Shown: positions 21,444-33,312 of the stretch, in pieces
Position numbering within the stretch: position 1 is the first letter of the stretch
How the letters are laid out: each line of letters starts with the position of its first letter
DNA from: Dendrophyllia cribrosa
Taxonomy: Eukaryota; Cnidaria; Anthozoa; Scleractinia; Dendrophylliidae
DNA length: 64,000 bases
Assembly (NCBI GenBank): GCA_024195265.1
Contig: JAJLRJ010000013.1
Coordinates: forward strand, 3,801,575-3,865,574
Direction of reading: 5' to 3'
Made by a program: the position numbers and the translations under genes
The notes under the pieces: model-generated
Database searches by the model: none
Told to the model about the DNA's origin: nothing
What the model saw: the letters and a program-made list of their open reading frames with translations, nothing else

Positions 21444-24400
21444 ATGTCACATCGTCGTCTTGTTCGAGAGTATTTGTTTGCTGGGCCTGTTGGTGATAAC
21501 AAGTTATTGCTTTCGGTAAACTTTGCCCCGTATTTAGGAAATATGTGTTCCATCAAAACAGTTGTACAGGATTTGCTGCACTTACAAAATGCAATTGCCG
21601 CTCAAAAAAACGCCTGAATGCAAGAGTTTGTTCCAAAAATATCAAAGTATTTTTCAGACATCTTACGAAAATCGTCAAAAGATCGTAGCTGTTATTCCAG
21701 AGGATCGCATCTCAAGGCAGTTGATGCGCACCGACATTGACAAAAATCTTGTACCAAAGAAAGCAACAGCAGATGGCAATTGCTTGTACAACAGCACATC
21801 AATTTTGCTGGTAGGGAACGAAGCATTGTGTCACGTTCTCAGGCTGCTTGTGGCAGCGGAACTTTTCTTGGAGGCTGACTTTTACGCTCAACATCCATAT
21901 TTCAAAGAAAATAGCGCAAAAAACACACTACAGTGAAAACACTGTCTTTGCATTAGCCTTATCCAGAGATTACGATGATGTCAGAAATAGGCGGAATATC
22001 GTGGTCGAGGAGGCAAAAATCACTTGCCGCCCAGGTAATAATAGTAACAATAATATAGTAATAGAAAGTAATGGTAATAGAACTGAGTGAAATACAATTT
22101 AAAAAGTAGTAGTCGGGCGAGAAATTTCAAATCGCGTGAGGCCGATTTTAAATTACTCGCCTTTGTACTTTTATATTATATCAGGAGCCATATTTTTTTA
22201 TATGTTACTCGCCTTTGTACTTTCATATTTTTCAAATACTACTTTTTTTTAGCGTTGCTCGTTTGACAGTGAGACAGGCTTGCAAACATAAAAAGTCGAT
22301 TGGTACAGGAATCTAGCACCACCGAAACAATCCCTAGTTTTTAATATCAATCTGCAGGTCTTTTTCTTTATCTGTGGGTCTAACTAGTGCAAAGAAACAA
22401 AAAAAGAAGAAAACTGGCAAACCACAGTTGCTGTGTTCCCCCCCCCCCCCCACCACCCCGCCAAAAAAAAAACGGCAAACTTTCCCCTACCGTCTCCCTA
22501 CCAAAAACAATGGTAACCTTTGTGAACGAACAAGCCTTAGATAGAGGCTTTGTCCATAATCAATAGAAGATATCTTACCCTCCCTTGCGGTCTATAAATC
22601 ACAGACTGTAACACAAGAGAGCTTTAATTGGCGATTATAAAAATAAAGCGTTTTCAAAGATCAAGAAAATTAAGAATCAATTGTTGTTGCGCGATTTCTG
22701 CCATTTACCCAATTTTGGCCATAAGTTTTTAAAAGAACGGAAAGTGTCAAAGCAATTGTTTTTAAATTTCCTTACAGACTAGAGAGCAAATTTCACTGCT
22801 TAAAACACAGTTCCTGAATCTGTGTGGGTGAATTACAGGGGCGGATCCAGGATTTTTCTTATGAGGGGGTGCACCTCTAAGGAATGACGTAACTGAAGGG
22901 TGACGTAAACAAAAGCGAACAACGTAGACTAGGCAATAACATAATATGGGGGGGGGGGGGGGTGCGTACCCCCTGCATCCCTCCCCTAGATCCGCCCCTG
23001 AATTATCAATAAACAGTTCAAGATACACCTCATAAAAGTGGTACTTTGTTCCAAATTTAGAATACGATTTATCTCCGTAGGAAAGTGGGGAGCCATGCTA
23101 CAAATAATGGCCATGACATCTGTCATTGGAGGTAAAATTTTTTCAGTGTACCCAGATTTGAAGGAAACAGCGATCAGTGCATTTTGCCACGGACTGGTGA
23201 ATCCGAGAATGGCGCCGACTCGAGAAACTGTGCTTCACATCATGTTTACACGGACCTCATTACAAGATATGACCACCTTTCAGCCAAACCACTTTGTACC
23301 ACTAGTTCCATCAACTAACTTCACGCCGGCACCCTTTTCTTTTAATGAAGATGAATTTCCTTCGTTGCAAGAAAGCAACCGCATCTTGAAAAGGTATGGT
23401 CATCATATTACACAGCGTTCACTTGGTACGATGCTTTGTTATCCAGGGTCAAATTAATTATCTTACTGCTATAATACAAGTCATTCGTTACTTCATTTGG
23501 TCTAAACAAGGGAAAAGAAAGGCGAGCACGAAATTAGTCGTCACCTGTTCTTTTTCATACCTAACTTCGTGGTTTTTCTTTTGGCTTTTGTTACGACCAT
23601 CTCAGAGCCTCGCACAGGCTAATCGCTATTGTAGCAGGTTCAACCTGTTTTTGTTATAAATGTATACATTAAATTTGACAATTCTGAAACACCTACAAAC
23701 TTGCCAAGCTTTAAAGTATGGTTTGCGTGCACCTTTTTATATTCGCCCGTTTTTGCACGCAGGCACGATAAAACCATATATGGGAGGCGCCATCGGTCAC
23801 CTAATATTTTCTTTTGTTTTGGTATTCTCCATTTTAAAGTAAAAAACATAGCTTATTAAAAAAACGTGGTAATTTTTTTACAAACTTCTTTACAAGAGGG
23901 CGTTACCCCTTCTATGTTACTTTTTTTTTACTTTCAGGAAAAGAGAAGAAAACGATAAAATCAGGGAAGCTGCCAAAAAGCAACAGAAAGTTTCTTTGCC
24001 GAACACAAAAAGGGCATCGACTCCTTTGGAGAATCCCAGTTCCTGCAATAAACGGTCAAAAATGATGAAGGTTGAAGACGAGGTGCCATTTCCACTGCTG
24101 TCTAAGCGATGTCACAAAACGCAGTCAAAATCAGTGAAATCTGGTGATAATGCGCAAGATGAAATTCTACCGTTTCCATCCTTGTCATCCACGTGGTACG
24201 CGCGTCAACAGCCGCACTCGATAACACCCGAGGGTAGCCAAAAACTCTCGGATTACGACCCAAGAGTATTCCCGGCTCTGTCCAAGGAATGGTATAAGCG
24301 ACGCTCCATGCTTTTTGTCAAAAATGATAGCCGCAAAGAAAAATCAAAAGCAAAGGGATCTATGGAGGATAACATTGCTAGTCTCGAAAAAAAAATCTTA

Positions 24401-27400
24401 ATCGAATGTAACCCTAACGTGCGAAAGAAGTGTATGGTTATCCTTCACGTTGCGAACTACTTTCTTGCCGATGGTCCAATTGTTCAAGCAAAAGAACTTG
24501 CAAACGTCTACAGTGACAAAATAAACGAAGTTTTTGGAAAAAAGTTAAAGAAATGTCCTAAGCCCAGCGAGTTGTTAGTGGTTCTGTCTCCCTACCTAGA
24601 TCTGGAAAAAATACACATAAAGGACACGGCCTTCTTTATCGAAAACCGAAATCAAAACCTTATTGCCATCGCTCGTCAATTAGAATCATTGTTAAAAAGT
24701 GGCTTAAGAGAACAGATGAACGCTCACATAGAAAAAGAGATAGGCGGACTTTTTAATACTGCATTACGGTTTGCCGATACCAAGAAAGACCGAGACTTGT
24801 TGAAGGGTCTCTTCGCTTCTGCAACAAGCACAAAATTTGTTGCAAAATTGCAAGGTGTGAAAAACAAAAGTTCGATAATGGCTTGTAAAAATGAGTTGAA
24901 GGGAAACCTCATTCGATATAGGGACATCGAAATGAGCTCTCAGATAGTCAGAAACGACATGACGAACGAACAACAACGCAGGCTAACGAGAAGAATAATA
25001 TGTTCAAGGAAATCCAAGGAGTTTAAATGTTCGTTCGATAACAGAGGCCGCCCACTCCTAGCTGATACATTTCCAGAGTTAGGCATGGTGTTGCAAAGTA
25101 TATTCGAGAGTGGTAAAAGTGGTATCGGTGGGGGAACAGAGTGTCATCCTCGATTAACCTCCGATATCATGTTTCGGAGCAGAGATAACAACCTGTACAT
25201 GTGGCAAGCAAGAGAGATTCTACTTCAGGTCGCTCCACCTCAATTTTCTATGTCATTGTCTTCCTGCTTTAATTACACAGACTCCTATAAGGAGAAGACC
25301 TTGTCAGCAAAGAGACATCATTCGGGAAAAAATGTTAACGCCAAAATATCCCTGAAACCTCCTCCGCGTGACTCTGTTTCTCAGCAAGTAATCAATTTAC
25401 ATTGGTCGACTAAAAGTGTAAATTTGCTTCTGGAACAGGCAGAGACCAACCCGGACGACAACATAGTAGATTCGCGAGATGCAAAAGCAATAATATGTGG
25501 GGACATACAGCCAGTACAAAATCCCGGGAAGTCCTGGAAACCTCTCTCATACGAGGATCACACTTTTGATCAAAGCAGAGTAAACGCAGTTGTTCCAATG
25601 ACACATTTATTTATTGAACTGAAACAAGAAAACTACAAACAGCTCAACAATGGCGAAAGTAACTTCTTAAATGTTACAAGAACTGGAAAACCAGTAACAT
25701 TACTTTATCTCGGGATTTCGGAACCAGAAACAACGTTTAGAGCCATGAACGAAATGCTATACTTGCTTACACTACCATCTTTGGATGCTGTTTTTCGAAA
25801 CCCCCAAACGGGTACTTTGAAAAAAATATTAAGTTTAATTGTAGATAACGGACATGGCGAAGATCCGGACAGCAAGCTTACACAAATGTGCATGGTTCGC
25901 ATCCTTTGTATGCTTCATTTGACACAAATTAACCAAAGAAGTTTTGCTGAAAGACATAGCAAACGAAATTTTGTAGAGCGGGTACACGCTGCGGAAAACG
26001 AGTCCCTTTCAAGGCATGGCGCCTTTAGCAGCAAGAAAATTCACCCCAACGCAGATTCATACAGCAAAGAACATCTAGAAAACATGGAAGCTATGGCTCA
26101 GGAGGTCATAGACTGTTTGTCCTTTACACGTTTTGGAGGTCGGTTTCTAGAGTGCTTTCGAGGGGTTAAAAGAAACCTTTTTAATGATGAAGATAAGCTA
26201 AAGGATTTTCTTGTTCTGAGTGAGGAGAAGAAACTCGATTGCGATTGGACATACGAACCAATTAAAAACGACTATTTTCACAGTCTAGTGAATTGCTGGA
26301 AAGTTGATGAAAATTTCAAGGGTCTGTATGCGGAGGATTACAAACTGATCTCTAGCGCGCAAAAGGACAAATACGGAACACAAATTTGGAAGGCTGGAAT
26401 GGAGAAAAAAGATGTATTAGTGCTTCAACCAGTCCCAGACTACATCAGATGGGTCACCGAGAAAGGGGAATTACATTATCTGTCTTTAGAAAAAACCACA
26501 CATCTCGTAAGAGAAAACACTCAGATTGCAGCTTCGAGTGATTTATTCCTGCCGCGGAAGATTTTAGACACCTTTTTTAACATCGAGCCTGCTCCTCCAG
26601 ATGAGATTTTGGAACAGCTCGCTATTCTTTCGTGGATACCAGTGGAAAGTGTTCGTGAGTACCTTGATGCACGCAAACGAAAATATGAGAAGTCATTCCG
26701 CGAGAATATGGAGCGAGAAACCTGGCGAAAACATCAGTTGTATAAACTGAGTGTGAGTGAACTTCAACAGAAATGCAAAGCCCTCAATATCACGCTGAAA
26801 GGCCCAAAATGTACCCTGGTCAAAACTATAGCAAAAGCTGAAGGCAAAGCTCCTCCAAAAGATTTTCAAGTGGACTACAGTGGCAACCTCATTAATCTAC
26901 CTAAAACCGTGGCAGAGTTGAAAAAGCTTCCAGTTGCCTCTCTACAGTTTATTTTAAAACAACACAACCTGCCCATTTCAGGAAATAAAGATGAACTAGT
27001 GTTAAGACTTTTTCTTTTGCGCAATGGAAGAAGTCATCTGACATCGTACCGGGAGTTGCAAGAAATCAAACGACTTATCGATACATCAAAAACAATCGTG
27101 TTTCATCAGTTAAGAGAAGAAGTAATCAATTTACCAGAAATTCGTCGCATTAGGAAGTTTTCTAAAGCCCTTACTGACAGATCTGTGATTTCGTTGTCAC
27201 CGAATTTTAACAAAGAAAGCCTTTGTGATCTGTTTGAACCACTACTTCAGTTCATTGAAAGAGTTCCAAATGTAAAAAGGGAGGTTGCCGAAGGTTCTCA
27301 AGTCTTGAACAGCATCGAGAATTACTTGACCAGAAGCAAAATACCGGAGCAAGATGACCACGAAAGTTACTTTGAAATTGGGAAAAAATTGAAAATTAAG

Positions 27401-27571
27401 TGGACAGCCGATGAAATTGGCGATTCCGGATGGCGTCCAGGGTGGTATGTTGCTGAAGTACAGTCTGCATCTATGGAGACGGATGAAGTAAAAGTCGTTT
27501 ACCTTAGTGAGCCGGATGCAGTATACACAATAGAAATAACACCGTTACTGGCGCTTGGAAAGTTACGCTGA
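21444..27571 (+). CDS. OTU-like protease / DDE transposase-like / SAP multidomain protein (3 exons, two frameshifts)
   Basis: Exons: 21444-22034, 23081-23393, 23938-27571. The splice sites are standard (CCAG|GTAATA, CCGTAG|G, AAAG|GTATGG, TTTCAG|G) and the phases match. Exon 1 has an OTU-like catalytic block DGNCLYNS (Cys codon 21781); exon 2 carries the matching His (QPNHFVPL, 23290). Exon 3 has a region with the spacing of a DDE/RNase H transposase core: D (25478), D in VDNGHGEDPD (25844) and E in FVERVH (25976), i.e. D-122-D-44-E. It is followed by two SAP-type DNA-binding motifs (about 26735-26850 and 26911-27030) and a C-terminal Tudor/chromo-like block (GWRPGWYVAEV...). Exon 1 needs two +1 shifts at A-runs (21604-21610 and 21919-21924). 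The start ATG at 21444 has an in-frame stop 9 bp upstream. Predicted length is about 1,510 residues. Most likely transposon-derived, domesticated or decaying. Confidence 0.7.
22035..23080 (+). other. Intron 1 of the OTU/SAP gene
   Basis: Donor GTAATA, acceptor ATCTCCGTAG. Contains a weak inverted repeat at about 22100-22250 (AAAAAGTAGTA / TACTACTTTTT), a C run at 22439-22452 and a MITE at 22836-23000. Confidence 0.7.
22836..23000. mobile_element. 165-bp MITE (CAGGGGCGGATCC family) inside an intron
   Basis: The ends CAGGGGCGGATCCAGGA and TAGATCCGCCCCTG are inverted. AATTA flanks the element on both sides (22831-22835, 23001-23005). This terminal sequence is widespread among hAT-like MITEs of animals. 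A G run lies inside at about 22949-22961. Confidence 0.8.
23394..23937 (+). other. Intron 2 of the OTU/SAP gene
   Basis: Donor AAAG|GTATGG, acceptor with a T-rich tract ending CTTTCAG. The junction restores an Arg codon and keeps the frame. No feature of note inside. Confidence 0.75.
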
Positions 27572-27652
27572 CTTACGTGGCCCCTTAGAGAAGGATCAAT
27601 GTATGGTCCTATGCCTAATGCACTGTGGGGTCAAACCACCCCATAAACTTTG

Positions 27653-27911
27653 GAATGTCCCATATAAAAGTTTTATTTTACCAGAACGAAATCTTAAAAT
27701 CATTTGGTCAACATTCCAAGGCGAAGTGAATTTGCCTTCAGTCGAACCTCCTTTAAATACGGACACCCGGAAAAGTACAGTCACCAAAATGTCCATAATA
27801 GAGAGGTGTTCGTAAGGAGAGGTTCGACTGTATTTTCACTTCGCCTTCGAATGTTGACCAAATGATTTTAAGATTTCGTTCTGGTAAAATAAAACTTTTA
27901 TATGGGACATT
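27653..27911. mobile_element. Inverted repeat centred on a 92-bp MITE
   Basis: The inner element 27739-27830 starts CAGTCGAACCTCC and ends GGAGAGGTTCGACTG. Outside it, 27653-27738 and 27831-27911 are themselves inverted copies of each other (AATGTCCCATATAAAAGTTT and so on). So the MITE sits exactly at the symmetry centre of a larger palindrome, 80 bp after the OTU/SAP stop codon. The CAGTCGAACC end recurs in part at 63473. Confidence 0.8.
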
Positions 27912-28487
27912 CGAAATTTTCTTTAGACTTATGTTGGAAACCTTAATGCCAAAATTAGAAAATTCAAAGCTTTGAAATTTGAGCGTGAATGACGTCTCCG
28001 TGTAAATGTGAAGTCACAATTTGACATTTGAGGGCCAAATAAACCATACTGACCAAGTTTTGCCAAAAAAGAATTAAAAGCAACAAATATATTATATATT
28101 GCAAGTAGCCACATTTTGACGACCCCTTTGAGGGGTACCATGGCCCCAGCATGGTGGGCTGTAGATGTAATATGCAAATGAAGGAGCCGATCAGTAAATA
28201 GAAATAATAGACAACAAATTCATATGTTATTGAGCTGTTAAACAAAGCCTTGTGTTTCTCAAAAAATCTTAGCAAGCATAGCGAAGCTATAATATAGTCG
28301 TTTAGTTTCAGTTTCAGTTCAGTGACATTTCAACTTATGCATATCAACAAGTGCCGTGTTTGTTTGATTTCATTATTATTCATTCAAAGACATCTTCAAG
28401 TTTTGCATGCTATAATTTTTAAATAAATCATTGTTGCGTTAGATCAATTCATCTTGACTCAATCAATATACCCACAATTTATAACCT

Positions 28488-28633
28488 AGACTGATTTTAT
28501 TAACACCGTGGAACAACAAGAAACAATTACAGCGTATTAGTAGAACTAAACAAAACTAAACAATGGAAATGATGTCTCATGGAATGTTATAGTGTAGGTA
28601 TCTGTTTCATAGGTTAAATAAAATCACTCTATG
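28488..28633. mobile_element. Small MITE (AGAGTGATTTT family), second copy
   Basis: TAGACTGATTTTATTAACAC at the left and AATAAAATCACTCTA at the right are inverted, matching the ends of the element at 4652-4807. Confidence 0.6.
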
Positions 28634-28639
28634 CAACAC

Positions 28640-28968
28640 CTCCACGTATACTTTCTGGCAAATAAATTATAACCGGCAAATATAGAGGAGGCAAAGGGGG
28701 TGGGGCAGGGGAGCCATGCTACCCTTATAGGCAAATATTTCCCTTTGGGCCCCAAAATATTTAATTACCCAAAGAACCAAAATGTATAACGCTCCCTATT
28801 TTAAAATTAATCTTAATGCACCACTGATCACTTAGTACGCCTCTGTTACATTTTTATTAACCCAAATACACAATGCATCGCCCTCGCCCGCACTTCCTAA
28901 CCTTTGGTTATTACTAGCTAAGTATAGAAATTTTCTAGTACATGATTTCCCTAGGAATTTTTTTTTTT

Positions 28969-28999
<31 letters not shown>

Positions 29000-29960
29000 G
29001 GGTGGTTCCTAGGAATTCTTTAGGGGTAATCTAGGGGTTCCTAGGAATTCTTTAGGGGTAATCTTTTATTTCTTCGGAGGGTACATGATTGCCCTAGGAA
29101 TTCTTCAGGGGGGCGCAAACTAGAGGCGTAAACTTTCTCTGCCCGGTTGTTTTTTTGCCTCTAGGAATTCTTTAGGGGGTGATCTTATTTCCTAAGGATT
29201 CTTCAGGGGTCATCCCTTGTAAAAGTCTACTCCTCAACGGGGGGGGTGCGGATATTAAATGTAATAGCCCATTGATCGACTCAGCTTGTACTTCGATGTT
29301 TGAAAATTTGGTGCTGATGGAAGGGAATAAAAGCCAAATCAACTACAGGTACGATGTTTTAACCGTTTCTTGTATCCTTTAGCTGTGAATTTTTGTACGC
29401 TGCAGTTCCTTCCGACTTTTCGCCGCTATGTTTAGGTTCGTAGCCGTGTGTTTGTTCAATTTGTTTTGATTCTGAATTGAACTTTTTAAGATACGAAACA
29501 CTTGTAACTAAGACATTCTATGCCATTTTACTGTGTTTTAATTCTTGTAGTACTACTCTGTCCCATTCTTTGAGTAGACGAAAGCTCTTCGTAGAAACTC
29601 TCAACTGATTGTGTACGCTAAATTAATTTTAGCCTGGCAAAAGTTTCGGCATTCGCTGTTTGTTGTTTAAGAAATGGTCCGAGGTAAAATATTGTTGTTA
29701 GCCTTTTTACTTAATGAAAGGTTGTATATCTCAATGATTTTTTTCTCAAAACTGTGATTTGTTATCAATGTGTTGAATTATAAAACAGTTAAGTGTTCAA
29801 GTTTGCGCAATAATGACAAAGGCGCCACTTTCATTCCTGAACTGTGTGATGTTGCAAGTTTCGCGCGTTAAAACATATGTAAGCTTTTTTAAAAATAAAA
29901 GGCTTGTCGGCGATATTTTCTCTTCAAACTGTGCTTTGTGTTATCAATGTGTTGAATTAT
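28640..29960. other. Gene-free stretch with homopolymers and AGGAATTCTTTAGGGG repeats
   Basis: A T run (about 28960-28978) passes directly into a G run (to about 29002). From 28950 to 29215, CCTAGGAATTCTTTAGGGG recurs about six times at irregular spacing. A segment with GTTATCAATGTGTTGAATTA is duplicated at about 29760 and 29940. No gene supported. Confidence 0.5.
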
Positions 29961-29961
29961 A

Positions 29962-30077
29962 AAACTATTATAGCGCTCAAGCTTGCGTGATATCGCCTAA
30001 TTTTAGCCGACTCGGCCTACGGCCTCGTCGGCTAAGTATTAGGCGATATCACGCAAGCTTGAGCGCTATAATAGTTT
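29962..30077. mobile_element. 116-bp hairpin MITE
   Basis: Arms AAACTATTATAGCGCTCAAG... and the exact inverse end at 29962 and 30077. The loop has a second palindrome (AGCCGACTCGGCC / GGCCTCGTCGGCT). Near-perfect pairing suggests recent activity. Confidence 0.8.
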
Positions 30078-30203
30078 ATTATTATCAGGGCTCGAAATTA
30101 ACTTTTTATAAAGTTGCAAGCTGGTGACTACCTCAAAACTCAAACTAATTATCAGGAAGTCACATCCTGGTTACCTAGCATGTTGAGTGAACACGGGGAG
30201 TGA

Positions 30204-31236
30204 TAGCCTGTGAACAGGCTTCTTTTTGGGGAATTGGGTTAGCTTAAAATCGGCGAGCGAAGGGAGGACTGGAAAAGAGGGAATGGGCGGCGAAGCCTGT
30301 GGACTCGCCTTTGATGCCGCCGTTCCGCCCCCTAGTAATTATCCTGTTATTATATTGGCAACAAGTTACTTAAAATGTCAACAAGTTGTCATGTTTTTAG
30401 TCTGTTGAATGCATCGGTAGCAGTATAAAAATGGACAGGCTAAACACGACTCCCACTCTTCGCAAAAAAGTATTTAAAAAACCTAAAGTATAAAGCTTTT
30501 CCAGTAAGACTTCAGATCACAGTTATGAATTTGTTTTCTTCGATGATATTGACCTTTTGATCTCGGCGAATTATAGTGTTTCCGGCCACACGGTAATAGG
30601 CATCTTAGATCCAAGTCTCAAAAAGCTGTTGTCTATAATTCCACTGCATTGAAATCATGAATTATTGCAATAATTTTTAGCTCCTAAGTATTAAAGTTCT
30701 GTAGTTGAGTAGTGTGTCCCCCGTTGTTTTGTAATAGCGTTTGATTTGGCATCCAACAGATAATCTGTAGCATGGTTGCTGTTTTGTAAATCCAGTCAGC
30801 AAAATTCCAAAAACATCTTGCTTTTTGCCACAGACTTTAGACACAGCTTTTGCTCTTCTTTAAGCCTCGGTTTAAGCGAAAAATTTCGCAACGAATCGCT
30901 CAAAGCTTTCTCAAAATCGAGATCTGAAAATTGCATGCGACGAGTCGTCATGTTTGTTTATCATTTGAGCCAGCGAATGGAATATTTATGCAAATTTAAG
31001 GCGCAAGGTATTTGAGATGTCAACATGTGTCGTCTGTCACCGCATACTTGTCAACACCAAGTGATCTGACCAATCAGCTCATGATATCAGACTCTGGTAT
31101 CATGGAACGGCGGCATCAAAGGCGAGTCCACAGGCTTCGCCGCCCCTTCCCTCTTCTCCAGTCCGCGCTCGGCTCGCTTCACTCGCCGATTTTAACCTAA
31201 CCCAATTCCCCTAATAAGAAGCCTGTTCACAGGCTA
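30204..31236. mobile_element. 1,033-bp Mutator-like non-autonomous element, 9-bp TSD
   Basis: The terminal repeat TAGCCTGTGAACAGGCTTCT extends about 125 bp inwards, and the right arm (about 31105-31236) is its inverse. GGGGAGTGA flanks both sides exactly (30195-30203, 31237-31245), the 9-bp duplication expected of Mutator-like elements. The roughly 780-bp interior has no supportable transposase frame. Confidence 0.85.
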
Positions 31237-31393
31237 GGGGAGTGAGCATGTCGAGTGATTGCCTGAAAAGCTGCCTATGCACGAAACACTGAAACCGGTT
31301 TTAACTCTCTATGCACATTAAAAATATGTGGAAATTTGCCTAAAATAATGAAAGGTAACTACAGTTGAAGTTCTCCTTGCAACCGCTCTTCTA

Positions 31394-31556
31394 ATGCATG
31401 GCTTAATTCTAGCTGTTACCATCCCCCCTGGAGGTAGGGAATTTTTCAAGCATTCTTGTCCTGGGGGTGGGGAATGGAACATCAAGTTTTAAAAAATTGG
31501 CAAATTCCCGGGGAGGGGGGAGGGGGGGGGAACAGCTAGAATTGGACCATGCATAA
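31394..31556. mobile_element. Small MITE downstream of the THAP gene
   Basis: ATGCATGGCTTAATTCTAGC at the left is inverted at the right (GCTAGAATTGGACCATGCAT). The interior is C- or G-rich. It ends about 90 bp beyond the THAP stop codon. Confidence 0.7.
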
Positions 31557-31642
31557 GTGACCAAGCCCTAGTTACAACCACCATTGTAAAATTCATACAA
31601 ATAAAAAAACAGGCATTTTGCTTCTGTTCAAAGACAAAACAG

Positions 31643-33112
31643 TTAATTTTCTTTTCTACTTTTCTTTCGGGATGATAATGGATCGTCTGTAACTTCTGTC
31701 CATGACTTGCGCTTATCTTTTCTTCCTCGAGTATTTCCACTCTGACAAGATATTGACCGTTGAATGCGAATGGTGTTGTCATTGTAGCCAAATGTGCGAA
31801 TGTCGGGATTGTCATTCCGTCTGCCCAATTTGCGCTGACTTCCAAAGTACTCTTCGACTATATCATCAGCTGAATTAAGAATCTTAGAAAAGTCATTGCT
31901 AAGTTCATGATCCACTTCAATATTTCTTTTCGCAAGTTCTGCACGCATCTCATTCAACTCTCTTTCCAGCTCTGCGCATTGTAACCGCTGCCCCTGCAAA
32001 GTCAGCTTAATTCTTTCTGGGTCTGTCTTGGACACCGGTGCCTTAACATGGGCAGGTTTCAACTGTCGTCTCTCCTTTGCATTACTGGAACTTCTTGCAG
32101 ACACCAAGTAGTCGGTACAAGTTACACATGCAGAATCCTGTTCACACAGGAGCAAGCAGCCCTTTGCTCTCCAATATCCCTCATGTGGGAACTGCTGACT
32201 GTCCTCATCCACCACCAAGTCTTGATTCATAGGAATGACATGATGGTAAAGTTTACTTGTCATTTCGGAAGCATTCACTCCACAACATAGTTTATATGCC
32301 TCCAACTCTTTCACAAGCACAGAGACAGTTACATTGCGCATCGTCCGTCGGTATCTGAGGTACAGGTCATGATCTTCCACGAGAAATGATCCAAATACCT
32401 TCACAGTAAAACACAGACTGTCATCAATGATTATCTCTAGCTCTGGCAGCAGAAAACGTTCGACATGTTTCCTGAGAACAAGTCTGTCAGCAAATAACTT
32501 GTGGTTCCAATCATTAATAATTTTTAAGCCTTTCACTCTTTGACATAATTCATTGAATGTCTTGTAGTAAACACTACTCGACGAAGGTTGCTCGCAGTCT
32601 TTCACCACCGATCTGCCAGGTCTTGGCGCTGGTTTGGTCGTTTCGTGACTCTTTTCCGGCATATTCCGCGTCGGTAGAGCACCAAATCGCGGTTTTTTCT
32701 TGGTCATTTTGTCAGATTGAACTGTAAACAATAAAAAAGAGGCAAAATTAAGACTCGAAAACCATTAAAGTCAAGAGAACAGCAAGCTTATATAGAAAGG
32801 CCAAACTGTAAACAGTGCGATCAAGTCGAAGTGTAAATAAAAGCGCAAATCGCACCAGTTATAAGAACTATACTTACAGATTTCGATATCTTCAGCTGCA
32901 AAATGCTTCTCACATGTGAACACACGGTCTTTTTCTATCAACTCCTTGAAACTCCGATCCAAATCCCTCGTCTTCTTGATCTCTCCAAGCCATTCCTTTC
33001 TCCATGTTGAATGAGCTTTGTTCTTCGCCAATGGCAACTTCCAAATACCAATTCCTTTCGTTCTTCGACTTGATCCGCAGCCAAATACTGCGCAGTTCTC
33101 TCCTGGCATCAC
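31643..33112 (-). CDS. THAP-domain protein, two exons, 437 residues
   Basis: Exon 1 is 33112-32878 and exon 2 is 32721-31643. The splice sites are ATCT|GTAAGTAT and TTGTTTACAG|TTC, with matching phase. Residues 1-75 form a THAP zinc finger: C7, C12, C67 and H70, with the conserved W and P of the fold (IWKLP) and the F-x-E/K-H-F end (FTCEKHF). THAP domains bind specific DNA sequences and derive from P-element-type transposases. Exon 2 starts with the GALPTRNMP stretch often seen just after THAP domains. It includes a coiled coil (about [20 protein letters not shown]) and a basic, nuclear-localisation-like C-terminus (RKKSRK). No transposase core is present, so this looks like a host or domesticated regulator. 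Specific target unknown. Confidence 0.85.
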
Positions 33113-33279
33113 TTTCTCTTTAAACTCTTCTCATTAGATTTCGAAACATACACAGAAAGTGCAGAAACTTGTCAAATAAAGCGCGACTCGTAGCAAAGTT
33201 ACTCACGAGTCGCCGTCTTGTTGATTTGAATGTGCAGGGTCGGGATCACGTGACTAAGCGAACCATAACAAAGAGATGT

Positions 33280-33312
<33 letters not shown>

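Noticed and set aside
18000..28000. A single transposon with terminal repeats enclosing all three genes
   Set aside because: I looked for matching inverted ends at 18.0-18.2 and 27.6-27.9 kb and found none; the grouping stays a hypothesis.
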